From: Oikopleura dioica
Lineage: Eukaryota; Chordata; Appendicularia; Copelata; Oikopleuridae
Reading direction: 5' to 3'
Length of the DNA: 64,000 nt
NCBI GenBank assembly: GCA_907165135.1
Contig: OU015569.1
Location: forward strand, 4,650,001 to 4,714,000
Shown here: one piece after another, positions 13,116 to 25,469 of the stretch
Numbering within the stretch: position 1 is the first letter of the stretch
Layout of the letters: every line of letters starts with the position of its first letter
Program-made: the position numbers and the translations under genes
The notes under the pieces: generated by a model
Told to the model about the DNA's origin: nothing
The model's input: only the letters and a program-made list of their open reading frames with translations
The model's database searches: none

Positions 13116-16100
13116 ATGAAATTTTTGAAGACAGCAGTCACTATTCCTGCTGTCTTTGGCAATGAGATTAACTTCGACCCGTCGATGTGCGATGGCACCG
13201 AAATGGCTACGACAAGAGAATATCGCCCAGTTTGTGGTACAAACGGAGAGACCTTCAGCAACCCAAGCGTCGCAAAGATGAACTACTGTATGGGCGTTCC
13301 AGGGCTGAGCGGGATCAAGAGCTTCGGTCAGTGCCTGGATTCGGGCTGTCCTGCCTTTTGCCCGCGCGATTTCCGGCCTGTCTGCGGCTCCGATGGAGCT
13401 ACCTACCCAAACGAGTGTGTACTCAAAGACATGAGCTGTAGAACGGGTCGGTTGGTGATCAAAGTATCCGATGGGCCCTGCGCTGAAGTCGACAATGTTG
13501 ACGTGGAGCTACTTGAAGTCGTAAATCTCAAACAAGCTGGCAAGCCCGCCAAGAAGGGTAAAAAAGGCAAGAAAGGCAAAGGAAAGAAAGCTGGAAAAGG
13601 CAAAAAAGGCGGAAAAGGAGCCAAAGCACCAGCTAAAAGAAAGTGTGCCCACGTCGCTCAAGATGCAGAAGTCTGCGGCTCAGATGGAATCACATACCAG
13701 TCAGCATGTCACCTAAAGCAGAAAAATGAGGAAGGCCTCACAGATGCTATCCGAGCTTATAAGGGAAAATGTAGAGAAGAAGTGGAAGAGGAGGAATCCG
13801 AGAGTATGCAGATGGATGCTACCTACTACGAAGAAGAGGAAGAGGAAGAAATTCTTCAAGGCGACATCGGCCTTAATAGCTGTGAGCAGGGTTCTAAATT
13901 TGAGGCAAAATTTAAAAGTCTAGTCTGTCCGTGTCCGTGTCATCCGCCAAAATCCCAAGTCTAGTCTATCCGTGTCCGGATCGAAAACGGATTTTTGTCC
14001 GGTCTAGTCCCGGACATGTCCGTTTTGTCCGTTTTTGTCCGTAAAATCCTGACACATTTTTTTAAAGAAAAAGTCTGGCCTAAAAAATCTTGTCCGTAAA
14101 TGTCCGTAAAATTTCATGGGTAAAAAACTAATTTTTATCGAAATAAACCCGACAAGACCAAAAAAAATCTTTGAAAATAATTTCGGCAGAGAATACATCG
14201 AAATATCGAGTTCTTTTCAAGCCAATTTAAGAAAATCAAGGGACTTGCCTGGGACAAGAGTCGCAAGTTTATTGCTATTTTTTCGGAAGAAGATACGCTC
14301 AGCTCAAAGACTTCATAAAATTTCTAGCTAAGCTCAGCATCAACTGGTTAAAACCAGCCCGTCTCAGAGTCTCGGAGTCAGAGAAGATAAAAATTTATTT
14401 GAAGAGAGAAATAAGAAGTGATTTTCTCAAGTTAGAGAATAGTCTTTTTGAACAAGACTAGAACTTTCACAACGATTTTTTTAGCTAGGACCTTTTTCTC
14501 AAAGCTGAGCTAAGCTGTATGAAAATTTGCGAAACTGAGCTGAGCTTGCGTTTTCTTAATGTCAGCTGGTGTTATCCAAGCTGACCTTAGCTGGCGTTAT
14601 GAAAAAAATCATTAGTCTGAGCTGAGTTCTCTCAAAATGATCGAGCTGAATGACTGAGCGGGCTAGCCCGACCGCTGACCCTCAACACGTTGAGCTGGCT
14701 TTTTCCGATAATTGCTGTGCTGAAAGTCCCAAATTAGGACTCGCAATGAATTAGCCGAATAATGAAGGACCTAATATAATATTATTTTTTAATTTAATTT
14801 CTTATTTTCATTGAGACTCGGTCCTCAAAGTTCCGGCTTCGGACCAGCAAAAAGACATATCAATTAAAAGTTATCATCGATATTTTCCGGCAAAAAGTCA
14901 AAATTTTGATATTTTCAAATTTTTAACTGAAAACCTGGCTTATATTATCAAACAATGACGTTGGTTCAGGCTTTTTTGAAACGAATTCGAACTCAAATCG
15001 TGCTTTTTTACGGATTTTTTCGGATTCTGCCCGGATTTTACAGACACGGACAAAAGTCTGGGGTTGTCTGGATTTCACGGACAAATACGGACAAATACGG
15101 ATTTTGTCCGGATCGTGACAAAAGTCCGGTCTAGGCTGTCCGTTTTTTCCTCAACCAATAGACTAAAAGTCTAGTCTGTCCGTACGGACAAGACCGGACA
15201 GACACGGATAAAATCCGTACACGGACATGTCCGTTTAGAACCCTGGCTGTGAGGAAAGATGCCCTATGATCCACTCGCCAGTTTGTGGCTCAGATTATCA
15301 AACGTATTACAATGAGTGCGAGCTCCGAAATGCCGCTTGCAGAAAACCTGATCTCAATATTTCCATAATGGAAGAAGGTGAATGCCCATGTCCCGGATTC
15401 ATGTGCCCACGAATGTACATGCCTGTCTGCGCTTCTGATGGAAATACATATGCCCAGTAAGGACGAGATAGAGTTTTTTCGAATATTTTTTTTCGAACTG
15501 TCTCTTATACTTTTTAGTCCCTGTCTTTTCAAATCAGAAGCTTGCGCTTCTGGCACAGAAATGGAGATTCTAAGTGCTGGCGAATGTCCCGAAGACATGG
15601 CGCGGATCGAGCTAAAAGGTGCCTTCTGTCCATGCCCTCGAATTCTCGCTCCTGTTTGTGGTGAAGATGGCAAAGACTATAGGTAAAACGTCACGGGTAA
15701 TCATTAATTCTAATAGGAGGTTGTAGCAACGAATGCGAGGCAGAATGCAACGATGTGGAAATCAAGCAGCACTGCAGCTGCGAGTTCGACAGTTGCGCAA
15801 CTATGCTCGACGATTTCAACATGATGTTCGGAGGTTTCTTCGATGACGTCGAAGAAGAGACAGTAGAGGAAACCGAAGAGGAGGAAGATGCCGAGCTCTG
15901 CTCAAATCAGGCAGCACGAAACTGCAACGCCAGTTCAGGTGAAGTTTGCGGCTGGCGAGAATCAGATGGATACCAGTTCTATCGCAACCATTGTGCCATG
16001 GTCAGACAGACATGCAGAGATGACGACCCCGCAGTGCTTAAACAGGAACCAGTTTGCGTCAGAAAGGTTTGTCTCAAGAAGTAAGCACAAGACTTATTTA

Positions 16101-16227
16101 TTGGTTTTAGCCAAATGGAAACTACCGCGAGATCCGTTCTATGTGCCTCTTGATGAATAAATTCCCAGACGCCGAAATCGTCGACGATTCTAATTGTGGC
16201 CTTGGAGCAAATGGATTCTGGGGCTAA
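13116..16227 (+). CDS. Secreted multi-Kazal protein, interrupted by a transposon
   Basis: Kazal domains are found in extracellular protease inhibitors and in follistatin/agrin-type matrix proteins. The frame opens with MKFLKTAVTIPAVFG, a plausible short signal peptide. Kazal units follow with the PVCGSDG-T-Y-NEC pattern: RPVCGTNGETF, RPVCGSDGATYPNEC, EVCGSDGITYQSAC, SPVCGSDYQTYYNEC, PVCASDGNTYAHPC, PVCGEDGKDYSNEC, plus a divergent last one. Between units lie a Lys-Gly-rich linker (about 13553-13640) and two Glu-rich linkers (about 13780-13860 and 15845-15895). Later exons join by GT-AG introns: donor 15460 region to TCCCTGTC, donor 15685 to CAACG, and AAG|GTTTGT at 16068 to CCAAATGG, ending in GANGFWG and a stop at 16227. 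A 1359-bp hAT-like element sits inside the exon coding the fourth Kazal domain. Unless removed, translation ends at 13964. Confidence 0.85.
13887..15245. mobile_element. Non-autonomous hAT-like element in an exon
   Basis: The ends are exact inverted repeats, CAGGGTTCTAAA at 13887 and TTTAGAACCCTG ending at 15245. They are flanked by a perfect 8-bp direct repeat GCTGTGAG (13879-13886 and 15246-15253). An 8-bp target duplication with CAGGG-type ends is diagnostic of the hAT superfamily. Both subterminal regions (about 13915-14115 and 15005-15235) are packed with TCCGT/ACGGA words, typical of transposase-binding subterminal repeats. A central part (14320-14700) repeats AGCTGAGC-like words. There is no transposase frame. 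Removing the element and one duplication restores the Kazal frame exactly (NSCEERCPMIHSPVCG). Confidence 0.9.
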
Positions 16228-16291
16228 TGGATTTTTCGACCCTCTTCGCTTTATATTTCAATAAATCATTCCTTCATACTTTTTGACTCAT

Positions 16292-19200
16292 TTATTCGAA
16301 GTCAATAATAAATGTCCGCAGTTCCATCGGGGCAATAACGACGGTTTTGCCAGTTACAGGAAGGCTATCATCCTCTTCTGCGGAAGAGTTCTTCGGCCAA
16401 ATGAGTCGATTTCGTGATCCTTTGACAACGTTCCCGATAATGTTTGTTTCGGTTATTCGTTTGATTATTCTGTATTCTCCATAGAGAGCAGAAAAATCGA
16501 AATTCTCAGCTAATGAAGGAATAATGTAACGTCCGCATGGTAAACATTACCTCGGTTAAACTTGTCACAACTTTGTCCAGGGGCACACAGATGCTCTAAT
16601 CGAATCATATGAGAATTATTTCCGAGTAGTTCCAGGCTTGAAACTGCCACCAACGTATTTTCTTTTTTGAATTTATAAATTTTAAGTATATTAGTACAAA
16701 GTATTTTTAAAGTGCATCTTCGCTTATAAAATCATTCCTTTCGGCATTGAAATATCGCCAAATCTTGTTAATTTGATTTCATTCTCGTTTGACTTTTTAA
16801 ATGCAACCCATGGCTCATTGAAGACGAATTTTTCTATCATTTGGTCTTCTATTCCTTTTAGAGGATTAGACGATCGTTTTTGATTTTTCCCAGTAAAGAG
16901 GATGAGGTGCTTTCCTTGAACTATCAGCCCCTTTCCAAACTGTCCTGGATCATTCAGAGGTTCGTCAACTCCTCGACCGTCGTCTTTCGTCGTCTCTCTA
17001 AAAATATTTTCGAAAATTCTTCAATCAACTTTTCTTCCTTTTACCTGAGGAGCATCAATTCAACTGATCCAGATTTAACTGAGGATCCTCCTTGAGCTCG
17101 ATCTGGAAAAATACTGACACTTCTTCTAGTCGACTCTTCATTTATACGAATCTTGCTTGTTACAGGATAGTAGTTTCCGGCTATTTTCTCCGTCTGATTT
17201 AGTTTCCATGTTTTCCGGGCATCTCGCGTTCTGACCAGTTCTCCTCGTCCATTCGTATCTTAGTCTTACGATGTATTCAAAGAAAAGAATAGTCATCTAC
17301 CTGTTACGAAGGATTTTCCAGTGTTCAGCTTTGTGTCAAGTCGGAAGATCAATTCCATGCCTGGATGAGGTAGTTCGCCGATGATGAATTCATGCTCTAT
17401 GATTGGATGATGCTAAATAGCGAAGTTACTGTAACTGTAAACTCCTTTGAAAATGATTACTTCAAAGAATCGGAATCGCTGCTCAGCCCAAGAATTATAC
17501 TTTAGCCGGACGTCTGTAAAAAGTCGGCCCTTAGTTACTGCAACTCGCGGTTTGCCAACGCAAGCTGCTTTGTTTGAGGTGGGACGAAAAATGTACGCTC
17601 CAGAAGCTTGATCAGAAGCAGTAGAAGATGCATAACTCCAGAGATGGCACTGAGAACGCATAATAATGCCATTTATTGAACGAATTCCAGCACGATCAAT
17701 TTCAAGCTTGTTCGAGCCCACTGTAAGGCGGACTCGTCCCCGTGACCTCAGTTCTACTGGAGACATCTGGGCTGCTGGAACGATGCTACGCCTTCTTCTC
17801 ATTTCTGGACGGCTCTCTTGTTTTTTAGATGATACCTAAAATCATTAGTTTTTTTTGCATTATAAGAGCATTTACTTTAAAAGTGTTTATACTGAAAGGG
17901 TCAAGTTGCCCGGTAAAAACGTTAAGTTGAAAACCAGTCGCACCAGAATGCCCAGTTTGAACCTTGACGAAGTTCTCCATATTTGACGAAATCTGGAAAG
18001 GTTGATTCGCCCCATTAGAAGTTATAATGTATTCTCTGCCACTGTCGTAGTTTATCGGGATGGGAAGAAGTTTAGCTGTCGGAAAGCTTCCAGGATTGAT
18101 GACAACAAATTCAAAGTCGTCATTTTGTGACGATACATCACAAACAGAAATATTCAGGAAGTCGCAACGTGTGAACTCATCTCCAAGAGCAGATTGAATG
18201 ACCTCAGTGCACGCTTTGCTCGGGTTACACTGCTATTTCAATAACTAACAAATAGTATGATTTTAGTGTCCCGAGTCTTGGCGCCCTTCGTATAACCGTT
18301 GGGCATAATCAGCTGCCACATGCTGCCTCTCTGTTCCACTAACGGCGTCGTGATGCTGGGCCACAGCAAATGCACGTTCTAGTATTTCAACTTTATCCTT
18401 CATCTTTCCCTGGAGATGAATGTCAGCCAGTTTGCAAGTAGCCAAGAAAACATTAGTCTCTCGCACGTAACGCTTCAGCGCTGCTCGAGAGGTAAAATAA
18501 CCAGTCTTGATTTCGTGTTTTTGATTTTGCTTCTCTTCTATGACATCAAATTCAAAAAATCAAAAACCATTCCCAAAACATGTGCGGTCCATCTGCATAC
18601 GGGAAGAAATCATCAACGACTTCTTCGAGATCGTTTAGCTCCTCGTTTTTCGCTTTCATGTAGCAGCTTGGAGTTGAGTAAATCAAATTTAAGCCGACAT
18701 CGGCGGCATTTACGTATTTAATCAATTTGTCCAAGTTTTTATACCACATAAACGCATTCCGGTACTTTTGGAAGATGAAATATTGATTCATAAATGCAAA
18801 TTTTTGATAATTCTCATCGTTCCTGAAAATCAGAGCCCATCGTCATCATAATATTATTTCCTTTGAAATGTGCACGCTGCTTCTCGGCTTCAATTTTGAA
18901 TCTTTTGATGACGTCGTCAACATTGTAATCATGGAGGCGCTTGTCGTCCATGATCGGTTGGTCGCCCTCGCAGACCCAATCAAAACAAAATCCAGGTGGA
19001 GGATTGTATCCATTTTCGTTGAGTCCACTTTCACTTGAGTCCAAATGGAAAGTATCAAAAAATGGCTACTTTGGAGATCCTTTGCCTGAACAATGATCCG
19101 ATATTGAAAGACCCGGTTGATCTTGTTTGCCAAAGAAATTCCATCCTCTTGTCTTTTTGCCGCTGCAGTTTGTCTTGATAATCCGCTCGGCCGAAGAAGA

Positions 19201-19919
19201 GTCCGTCAAAACCGGCTAATGCAAAAATCTCTGCTTGCGTTTTTGAATGGCCAAACGGGTCAATCTGCCAACCGACCCTCGGCTGACCACATTCAGAACC
19301 GAATACCTCGCTAAGATATCTTTTCGAGGACGAAAGACCATCAATGATTACACTTTCATATTAATCACGGTGTCACCCTTTCACTAACTCCAAGCGAAAG
19401 CTGTTGGATCATCCCTGTGTAGTGAACAGTCGCCTCGTCATTCATGCACCATCCACCAAGAATAAATTCAAGTTGTCCGCTGAAATTCATTAAATAAATC
19501 GCTAAGACCAAGTACTACGTCTCAACCAATTTGCGAACGTTATCTTTCATCAACTGCTCTTGCTCTTCCCACCATCGCCAAAAGTAAGCAGTTTCCACGA
19601 AGATGAATCGTTTTGACGGATCCGCAAGGAGATTCGGCACAACAGTGTCTAGAATGTACTGGACTCCTGCATTCGCCCATTTGATCGTGTCGTTTGACCC
19701 GTAATAATATTGATCTTGGTTGTAATTAATTTCTCAGAAAAACACAGCAAATAACGTTTCCATACCTACTGTTTTCAGCCAGCCGACGTCATCGTGCGTG
19801 TGTGGTACAAGATGTACGTTAAGCTTATCCGCGACAATGTCATGGCAGTTTCCGTAGAAACACTTTGATTCTTCTCCCAACGAAATCCGCAAAAGAAGAA
19901 AGTAAAAAAGACTCTTCAT
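16292..19919 (-). CDS. MAN2B1: Lysosomal alpha-mannosidase (GH38)
   Basis: Acid alpha-mannosidase removes mannose from N-glycans in the lysosome. The start at 19919 gives a signal peptide (KSLFYFLLLRISLG) and then the GH38 zinc motif HLVPHTHDDVGWLKTV. Later exons give FVETAYFWRWWEEQ, WCMNDEATVHYTG, the nucleophile block QIDPFGHS, IMMTMGSDFQ, DDFFPYADGPHMFW and AQHHDAVSGTERQHVA. The beta-rich C-terminal half follows (QASGAYIFRP, TWKLNQTEKIAGNYYPV, RAQGGSSV), with the end APMELRTFIIDFE. About ten exons are joined by short introns, and domain order and length fit the family. The TAA stop (16292-16294) lies inside the poly(A) signal AATAAA, so the 3' UTR is minimal. The gene converges on the Kazal gene, 64 bp between stops. 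Confidence 0.93.
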
Positions 19920-19979
19920 CGAAATCTATTTCTCTTTTCTTTTAAATCAAGACGGCTGCCAATTCGACTAAGAAGGAAG

Positions 19980-20975
19980 GAAACGGCGAAAACAACAACA
20001 ACAGTCCAAAATGCTGACATTCGAGAATATTTTAGCGGGGTTCAATCTCCTTCTAAGTCAGTACTTTCCTCGTTTACATAAAACAACAAGAGGACGTGAC
20101 AAATTAGCACTTTTACGATTGATTGAAAAAGATGTTTATTTGTATGAACTTGCAGAAAATTAAACTCAAAAGACATGGAGTTGTTTAAAAACACTACCTA
20201 CAGACTTAGTAATCGAGCCAAGGTGAATTGCTTTGTTTTGTATCCGTAGTCATAAATTAGTGATAGAAGAATTGTACATCTAAAAGCTAAAAGGTCTTTT
20301 CGAAATATAGAGCAGAGATGTTCAAAGTGGGAATGAGATTAATCTGTCAGGGAAATCTACTCCGCTTGAACATTTTAGGGCACCAACACCCGATGATCCA
20401 AAAGATTCCTATCATCAGGTCAAAATGTCGGTTGAGTCAAGGTGGAATAGAGATTTCCTGCATAATTATTCTCGTCACTCATTCATATTCTGATGATCCT
20501 CATTTCTCAGAGACTCGCGATATTTTGTTTACAGTTTGTATAAAATACATAGATAAGGGCACTTGAAAATGATAAATGTTTTTTAGTTAAAGCCAGATAC
20601 ACAATCAACTGACGAGCACAATAAAAATTAAAGTACGGAAATACTGTATAATATGGTTTTATCCTGAGTACGGCCGTCGTGATCGGTAAAAGTAACGATG
20701 CTTTAGTGCGCAGATATCCCAGCCTAGTCATACCATGCGTGAGTTGAGCAAGTAAATGTGCATTAGTGTCAAGAGGCTCTAAAAAGTTAAAGAGTGTTTT
20801 ACATTGGAAAAATCTAGGGCCGAAAACGAAGAATTCCAATATATAAACCATCGCTCAGGTAAAAAACCCTAAAGGCATATGTGTATATATTTCGCGTCGC
20901 TGTTTCTAGGGCTCGAAATCTTGATCGTTTCAAAGTGGTATTTGAATTTCCAAGAGCCTTTCCTTTTTACAGGCA
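19980..20975. other. Intergenic or long 3' UTR of the transporter gene
   Basis: This lies between the start of the mannosidase (-) and the stop of the SLC38-like gene (-). A 114-codon minus-strand frame at 20507-20851 has no recognisable domain and I do not call it. The stretch may be mannosidase promoter plus transporter 3' UTR. Confidence 0.45.
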
Positions 20976-23900
20976 TTAGTGGGCAGTAGTGTTTCCGTGG
21001 TGTGCAGAGTTCTCGAGCTCTTTGCTGACGATGATGTAAGTCATGACCGTCTGGTTGAAGATGCCAAACATGATTAAGATCCAGGGTAGCATCGTTTTCA
21101 AACTCAATCTGCGAGAAACTAGTAACAATGAGCTAAAAATTGACCCTACTTTTTGTCCTTGTGGCAGATAAAGATGAAAAATAGTGAAGGGAAGACGATC
21201 ATGAGGTTCGTTGCGGAAATCTGGCCTCCCATCGCGAAGAAGATTTTGAGATCTTCAACTGACACCACGATACAGTAGATGATTGCCATGATGGTGACAG
21301 TCACACCGTAATGGTACTTGCCAGCGATCTAAAGATTGACAACTTAGTTTTTTCTTCAATTCTGTCACTTACAAATTCAGGCTCTTCTTCTGGGAAAATG
21401 TTGAGGAAGATCGACTTTCGGAGAACGAAGCAGAAAAGAGGCGCGGAGAAAGTGACAACGAGGACCATCATGAACTAAGTAAACGTGTTTACATTTCCGA
21501 AATCAACTATGAACGAACCTTGGCAATAACAACTTGGATCTCAGTAGAAGCACTGTCCATTTTAAGGTATTCGAACATAAGCAGGAATTCGGCGTTGACG
21601 TGGTTGAAGAAAGAAAAGTAGCCAAACACAGCAGTAATCGTATAGACGGAAACGACCAAGAGTAGAGATGCAAGGATGATCTTCATCATTTTTCCTTTCG
21701 ACTTGATAAAAGAAATATATGATTTCATTAATAAACACAAGATCAGTTACTTTTCGGCGAAGGTCGCAGTAGATCGGCAACATCGTTCCATGGCATTCGA
21801 AAGAAAATAGAAGAGTTGGGAGCGAATAGATAGCCTAGAATTAAATGTAAGTGGAGAGGATATTTAATCTTCGCACGTCAGAACTGAGTCGGAATGGATG
21901 AGCTTCGCATTCTTGTGTGGTTTCAGGGCAATGTTCACAACCTAAATTTCTACGATAGAGCCTAATAATGTGTATGTCTTTCATTACTTTCAGGATATTC
22001 CAACGGACATTGGCCGGCAGCAAAGTCTTTTTGGGTGATGACAGTAACGACGAAGAAAATGATGGCGAAAATGGCAATAGCGGAGGTGTAACCAAGATTT
22101 TTCACGTTTCGAAGACAGGCGAGTGGTGTGATGATGAAGGCGATAAACAAGCCGACGAGAGTTTTTTCGTTTAGGTACCATCTCTAAAAAGCCAAGTCAG
22201 TCTTCTATGTCTGCATTGATAGACTCACTCCTTCGACGCCACCGTCGGATCGTAGGGTAGCAAGATTTACGGTTTCGCTTCCAGAGACGAGGTTTATTAA
22301 CCTCGCTAGAATGGGGCCGCACTCTTTGCGGATGACGAAGGAATATGCACAGCAACAGGTGAACGTGTGAAACATGACAATTGCGGAGACGATCCGTTTA
22401 CCTTTTTTTATCAATTTTAAAGAAGCTCTTTGGAAAGAAGGACTTACCCAATATTTTGTTTCCTGCAGCAAGGTATCCTAGTTCTTCGTAGCCAGGAATA
22501 ATTAAAGGATCTATCCTCTCTAAGTGTTGAGCGGCTTGATTATTATTAGAAAGGTGTTGAGCCAGTGAATTAATTACCCGAAAGGTTGAAATACTGCGTA
22601 CAACAGGCAATAATGACGACCGTAAATATGGCCATCGTGAAGCCAACATAGCCAAACTACAAGTGTTATTGAGGAGGGGAAGCAAAGGATTTGTACTGAC
22701 TTGTGCGGCAGCAAAAGGAAGTCCGATCACACCGCCGCCGATGACCAAATTCATCATGTTAAAGACGGAGAGTGCGATGCTCCTAGCATCCTTCTTGAAG
22801 TCAGGCTGGGAAACATGAGTCGCTCTCGATCTTCTCGACGCGATAGATTTCTTAAGAACGGCTTAAAAACCAACAATAAAGAGATACAAAGAACCCTAGA
22901 TTGATCTGGTTTGAATCGAGATGTTTCGTTGAGATCGTCAGCGATTCCTGTGAAGGAAACGCCAGATCCCGCTGGGTTTTTTGTATCAACTATGTCATCT
23001 GGGTCTTAAAACGGGATCAAAATGAATAAAAAACGAAATTCTGAAGAAAACGGAAATCAGCAAAGAGTAAATACACTCTCATAAAAAAATTTGGGAATTA
23101 CTGCTTGATTCAAAATCACTGATAAGGATTGTTTTAGGTAGTTAATAGTTCTTTAGTCTCTTCTCACCTCTGGGTCAATCATTATTTGGGATTTTCCGAA
23201 TGCGGCACAAGCGTGAGAAGGGCAAAGTACACGCGGAATATGAAAGACCCAATTCTAGCACTTCTATAAAAAAATTCTTCCTAGACCCAGAGGCGTGTTC
23301 ATGAATCAATGGGGAGTGAGCTCTCTCATTTATTGTTCGCGATGTCTGACTTTTGCTTAATGCATACGATGGCTTATTTTCAATGATTATTAACTTTTTT
23401 AGCCTGTCTAATTTATTCATTCAAAGCCTTGACTCAAAAGGTTGATTTTTAATCTTCTCATCTGCAATATTTCAAAAGAAATAACTGCATATACCTATTA
23501 GGAAAAAAACTGAAGGTGCCCGAAAAGGTTAACTATCTTTCAGTCATAAATCTTTGGAGTCAAATGCCTCTTCTTATCAGCATCTGTTTCAGATTCTTGT
23601 ATATCTCTAAGGGCGATTTAAGAAATCTCTATCTCCGACAAAAGGCGGTTTGGTCCCGTTTTCTAATCCCTCCAGAAGGTTTTGCTGGTTTAGCGGAATC
23701 CCGTTTTGCATTTTTGTGAGGAGCGGATTATTCACTCAACCCTTGTCAAACTTTTTTGCTTACCTCCTTCGAAGAGCCCCCTGGTTGGACTTCGTGTTTC
23801 TAAAAACCATAAATTAGAAGATTGACAGCGCACACGCCCTAGGCCAGATGAATGTCGACCTGAAACCCAAAGGACCTGTCACGTGATCATGAATCCAAAA

Positions 23901-24502
23901 TTCATCTTCAAAAGGTCACTCGCTAATTTTGGGAAATGAGCAACTTGCTAACTAGATTTGACAAGTTAGTCAAGGCCAGGAGGGTGCTTTGTTAAGGATA
24001 CCTAATTAAAGCAGTTCTTGACTTACACTTCCTAAGAGAGTGCGTGAATTCTCAATCAAATCTCTCTCCACAAAAATAATATCTCAATTCAAAACGACAT
24101 ATTTCCAAAATGTAGATAGACTACAATATACTGTTAATATGAAAATATAGAGATTAATAAAATATTATTAATACTATCATTTGAAATACACCAAGATATA
24201 CGTACTTTCTTTCTTCATTCAAATTTATTTTGCTGTGATTGAAAGAATCTACATTGTAGATTCCACAATCTGCATTATGTAGCGCTATTTTATGTTTTAT
24301 CCGACTTATGCAGCTACAATAAAAGCAAAAATACAGAAAAAAGTAGTCAAGAAAAAATCAAGAGACTTACCACAAGTGCAGCGGAGGAGTGAGTGACGGT
24401 GTCGAGGGAGGAGACGATATTGTTGGAAGACTGGTAGCCAAAATCTTGGGAAATCATAAGTTCGTCGTTCGAGTCCACGATTTTTTGTGAGGAGCTTGTC
24501 AT
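20976..24502 (-). CDS. SLC38-like: SLC38-like amino-acid transporter (AAAP family)
   Basis: A multi-pass carrier that moves neutral amino acids, probably with sodium, across the plasma or an internal membrane. The start at 24502 gives an acidic/Ser-rich cytoplasmic N-terminus (TSSSQKIVDSNDELM). After small exons at about 23800 and 22990-22920, the first membrane segment reads SIALSVFNMMNLVIGGGVIG, matching the family's SVFNL-N-MGSGILGL. Further hydrophobic exons follow: LLVVSVYTITAVFGYFSFF, FMMVLVVTFSAPLFCFVLRK, YHYGVTVTIMAIIYCIVV and MLPWILIMFGIFNQTVMTYI, with a stop at 20976. SPTLLFSFECHG-type wording in the sixth segment also fits. Introns in the 5' half (22.9-24.4 kb) are much longer than usual here. 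I cannot tell which SLC38 member it is. Confidence 0.85.
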
Positions 24503-24880
24503 CGGAAAATAATCGATATTATCCCTACAAGTTGATTATGCTCTGTTTTCTTGTTTTTTCTGAAAAGAAAAGCGGAAGTTATATATGAGGCCTCGCCCTT
24601 TTTCCTTTGGGTAAATTTCTGGCAGTTTTGAAAAAGGAGGGGCCATCCTTTATGATCGATTCATCGTCACATGATTTAGCTCAATATTGGTCGATATCAT
24701 CGCGTAATATTCTGGTTAAAAATATAATGTCCAATGGGATACATCTTTCGTCATGCATTTTTAAGAATATGTCAAACATTTTCCTTCTGCTCAACTGGAA
24801 AAAGGCAAAAGTCCGACTAGTAATAAATTCGAACCAACAAAATAATCATCAAGCTATTTTTTACCGTTGACGGACATTAA

Positions 24881-25181
24881 TACGGCTGCGCCAACTTTTT
24901 ACGGGGTTTGCATCGATTGCTACGATTGAGTCCTTTTTTACGGTTATAAATGCATTGTAGGGACCGTAGCAATCAACGCACAGGTTAGGGTGGGCATCAA
25001 CCAAGGCCTAGATAGCCTCAGAGTTTAATAATTTTCTAAATGAGCGACAAACCCGACCTTGGTTGATGCCCAACCTGGACTGTGCGTTGATTGCTACGGT
25101 CCCTACAAGAGATTCATAGCCGTAAAAGAACGCAACCGTAAAGGTAAATCCCGTAAAACGCAGAAAAGGCGCGCAGTCGTA
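24881..25181. mobile_element. Nested palindromic MITE in the left arm
   Basis: A 301-bp near-palindrome. The inner arms 24957-25006 and 25057-25106 are almost perfectly complementary around a 50-nt loop. Imperfect pairing runs outward to TACGGCTGCGCC at 24881 and GGCGCGCAGTCGTA ending at 25181. It interrupts the left fold-back arm, and the right arm lacks it, so it arrived later. A TA at each end suggests a Tc1/mariner-type TA target, but with low certainty. Confidence 0.7.
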
Positions 25182-25182
25182 T

Positions 25183-25469
25183 TGACCAGCTTTTTAGGTC
25201 AGCATTTTTATAACTTTTTTGGCTTGAGGTATCTTCAAAATTTAAATTGGAGGATGATCCTTGGCCAAAAGAAAATTTTCCACCGGTCGAATTTTTTGAA
25301 CCGGCCGGTTAAACTCGCGGTAAATCGCGGTTCAGCCCCTTATGACCCTAGAATACCCCTAATATGGGTATCAATCGACTTCCTATGAAATTTCAAGTCG
25401 AATGAAATATGAACCGCGGTCAACCGCACTTAACCGGGCGGTTAAAATCGCGGTTTAGCCCTTTTTGAC
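25183..25469. repeat. Left inverted arm with palindromic sub-repeats
   Basis: Reverse complement of 29226-29510. The arm is built from diverged modules of about 128 bp that extend to 25600. Each carries a CCGG-type palindrome (AACCGGCCGGTT at 25299-25310 and 25555-25566), a CGCGGTTCAGCC block and a CCCCTAATA-GGGTATCAATC block. Confidence 0.8.

Noticed and set aside
13882-15253. hAT element considered as a normal GT-AG intron (GTGAG...TGTGAG)
   Set aside because: That junction creates an immediate stop (AAT AGC TGA), so a canonical intron does not restore the protein.
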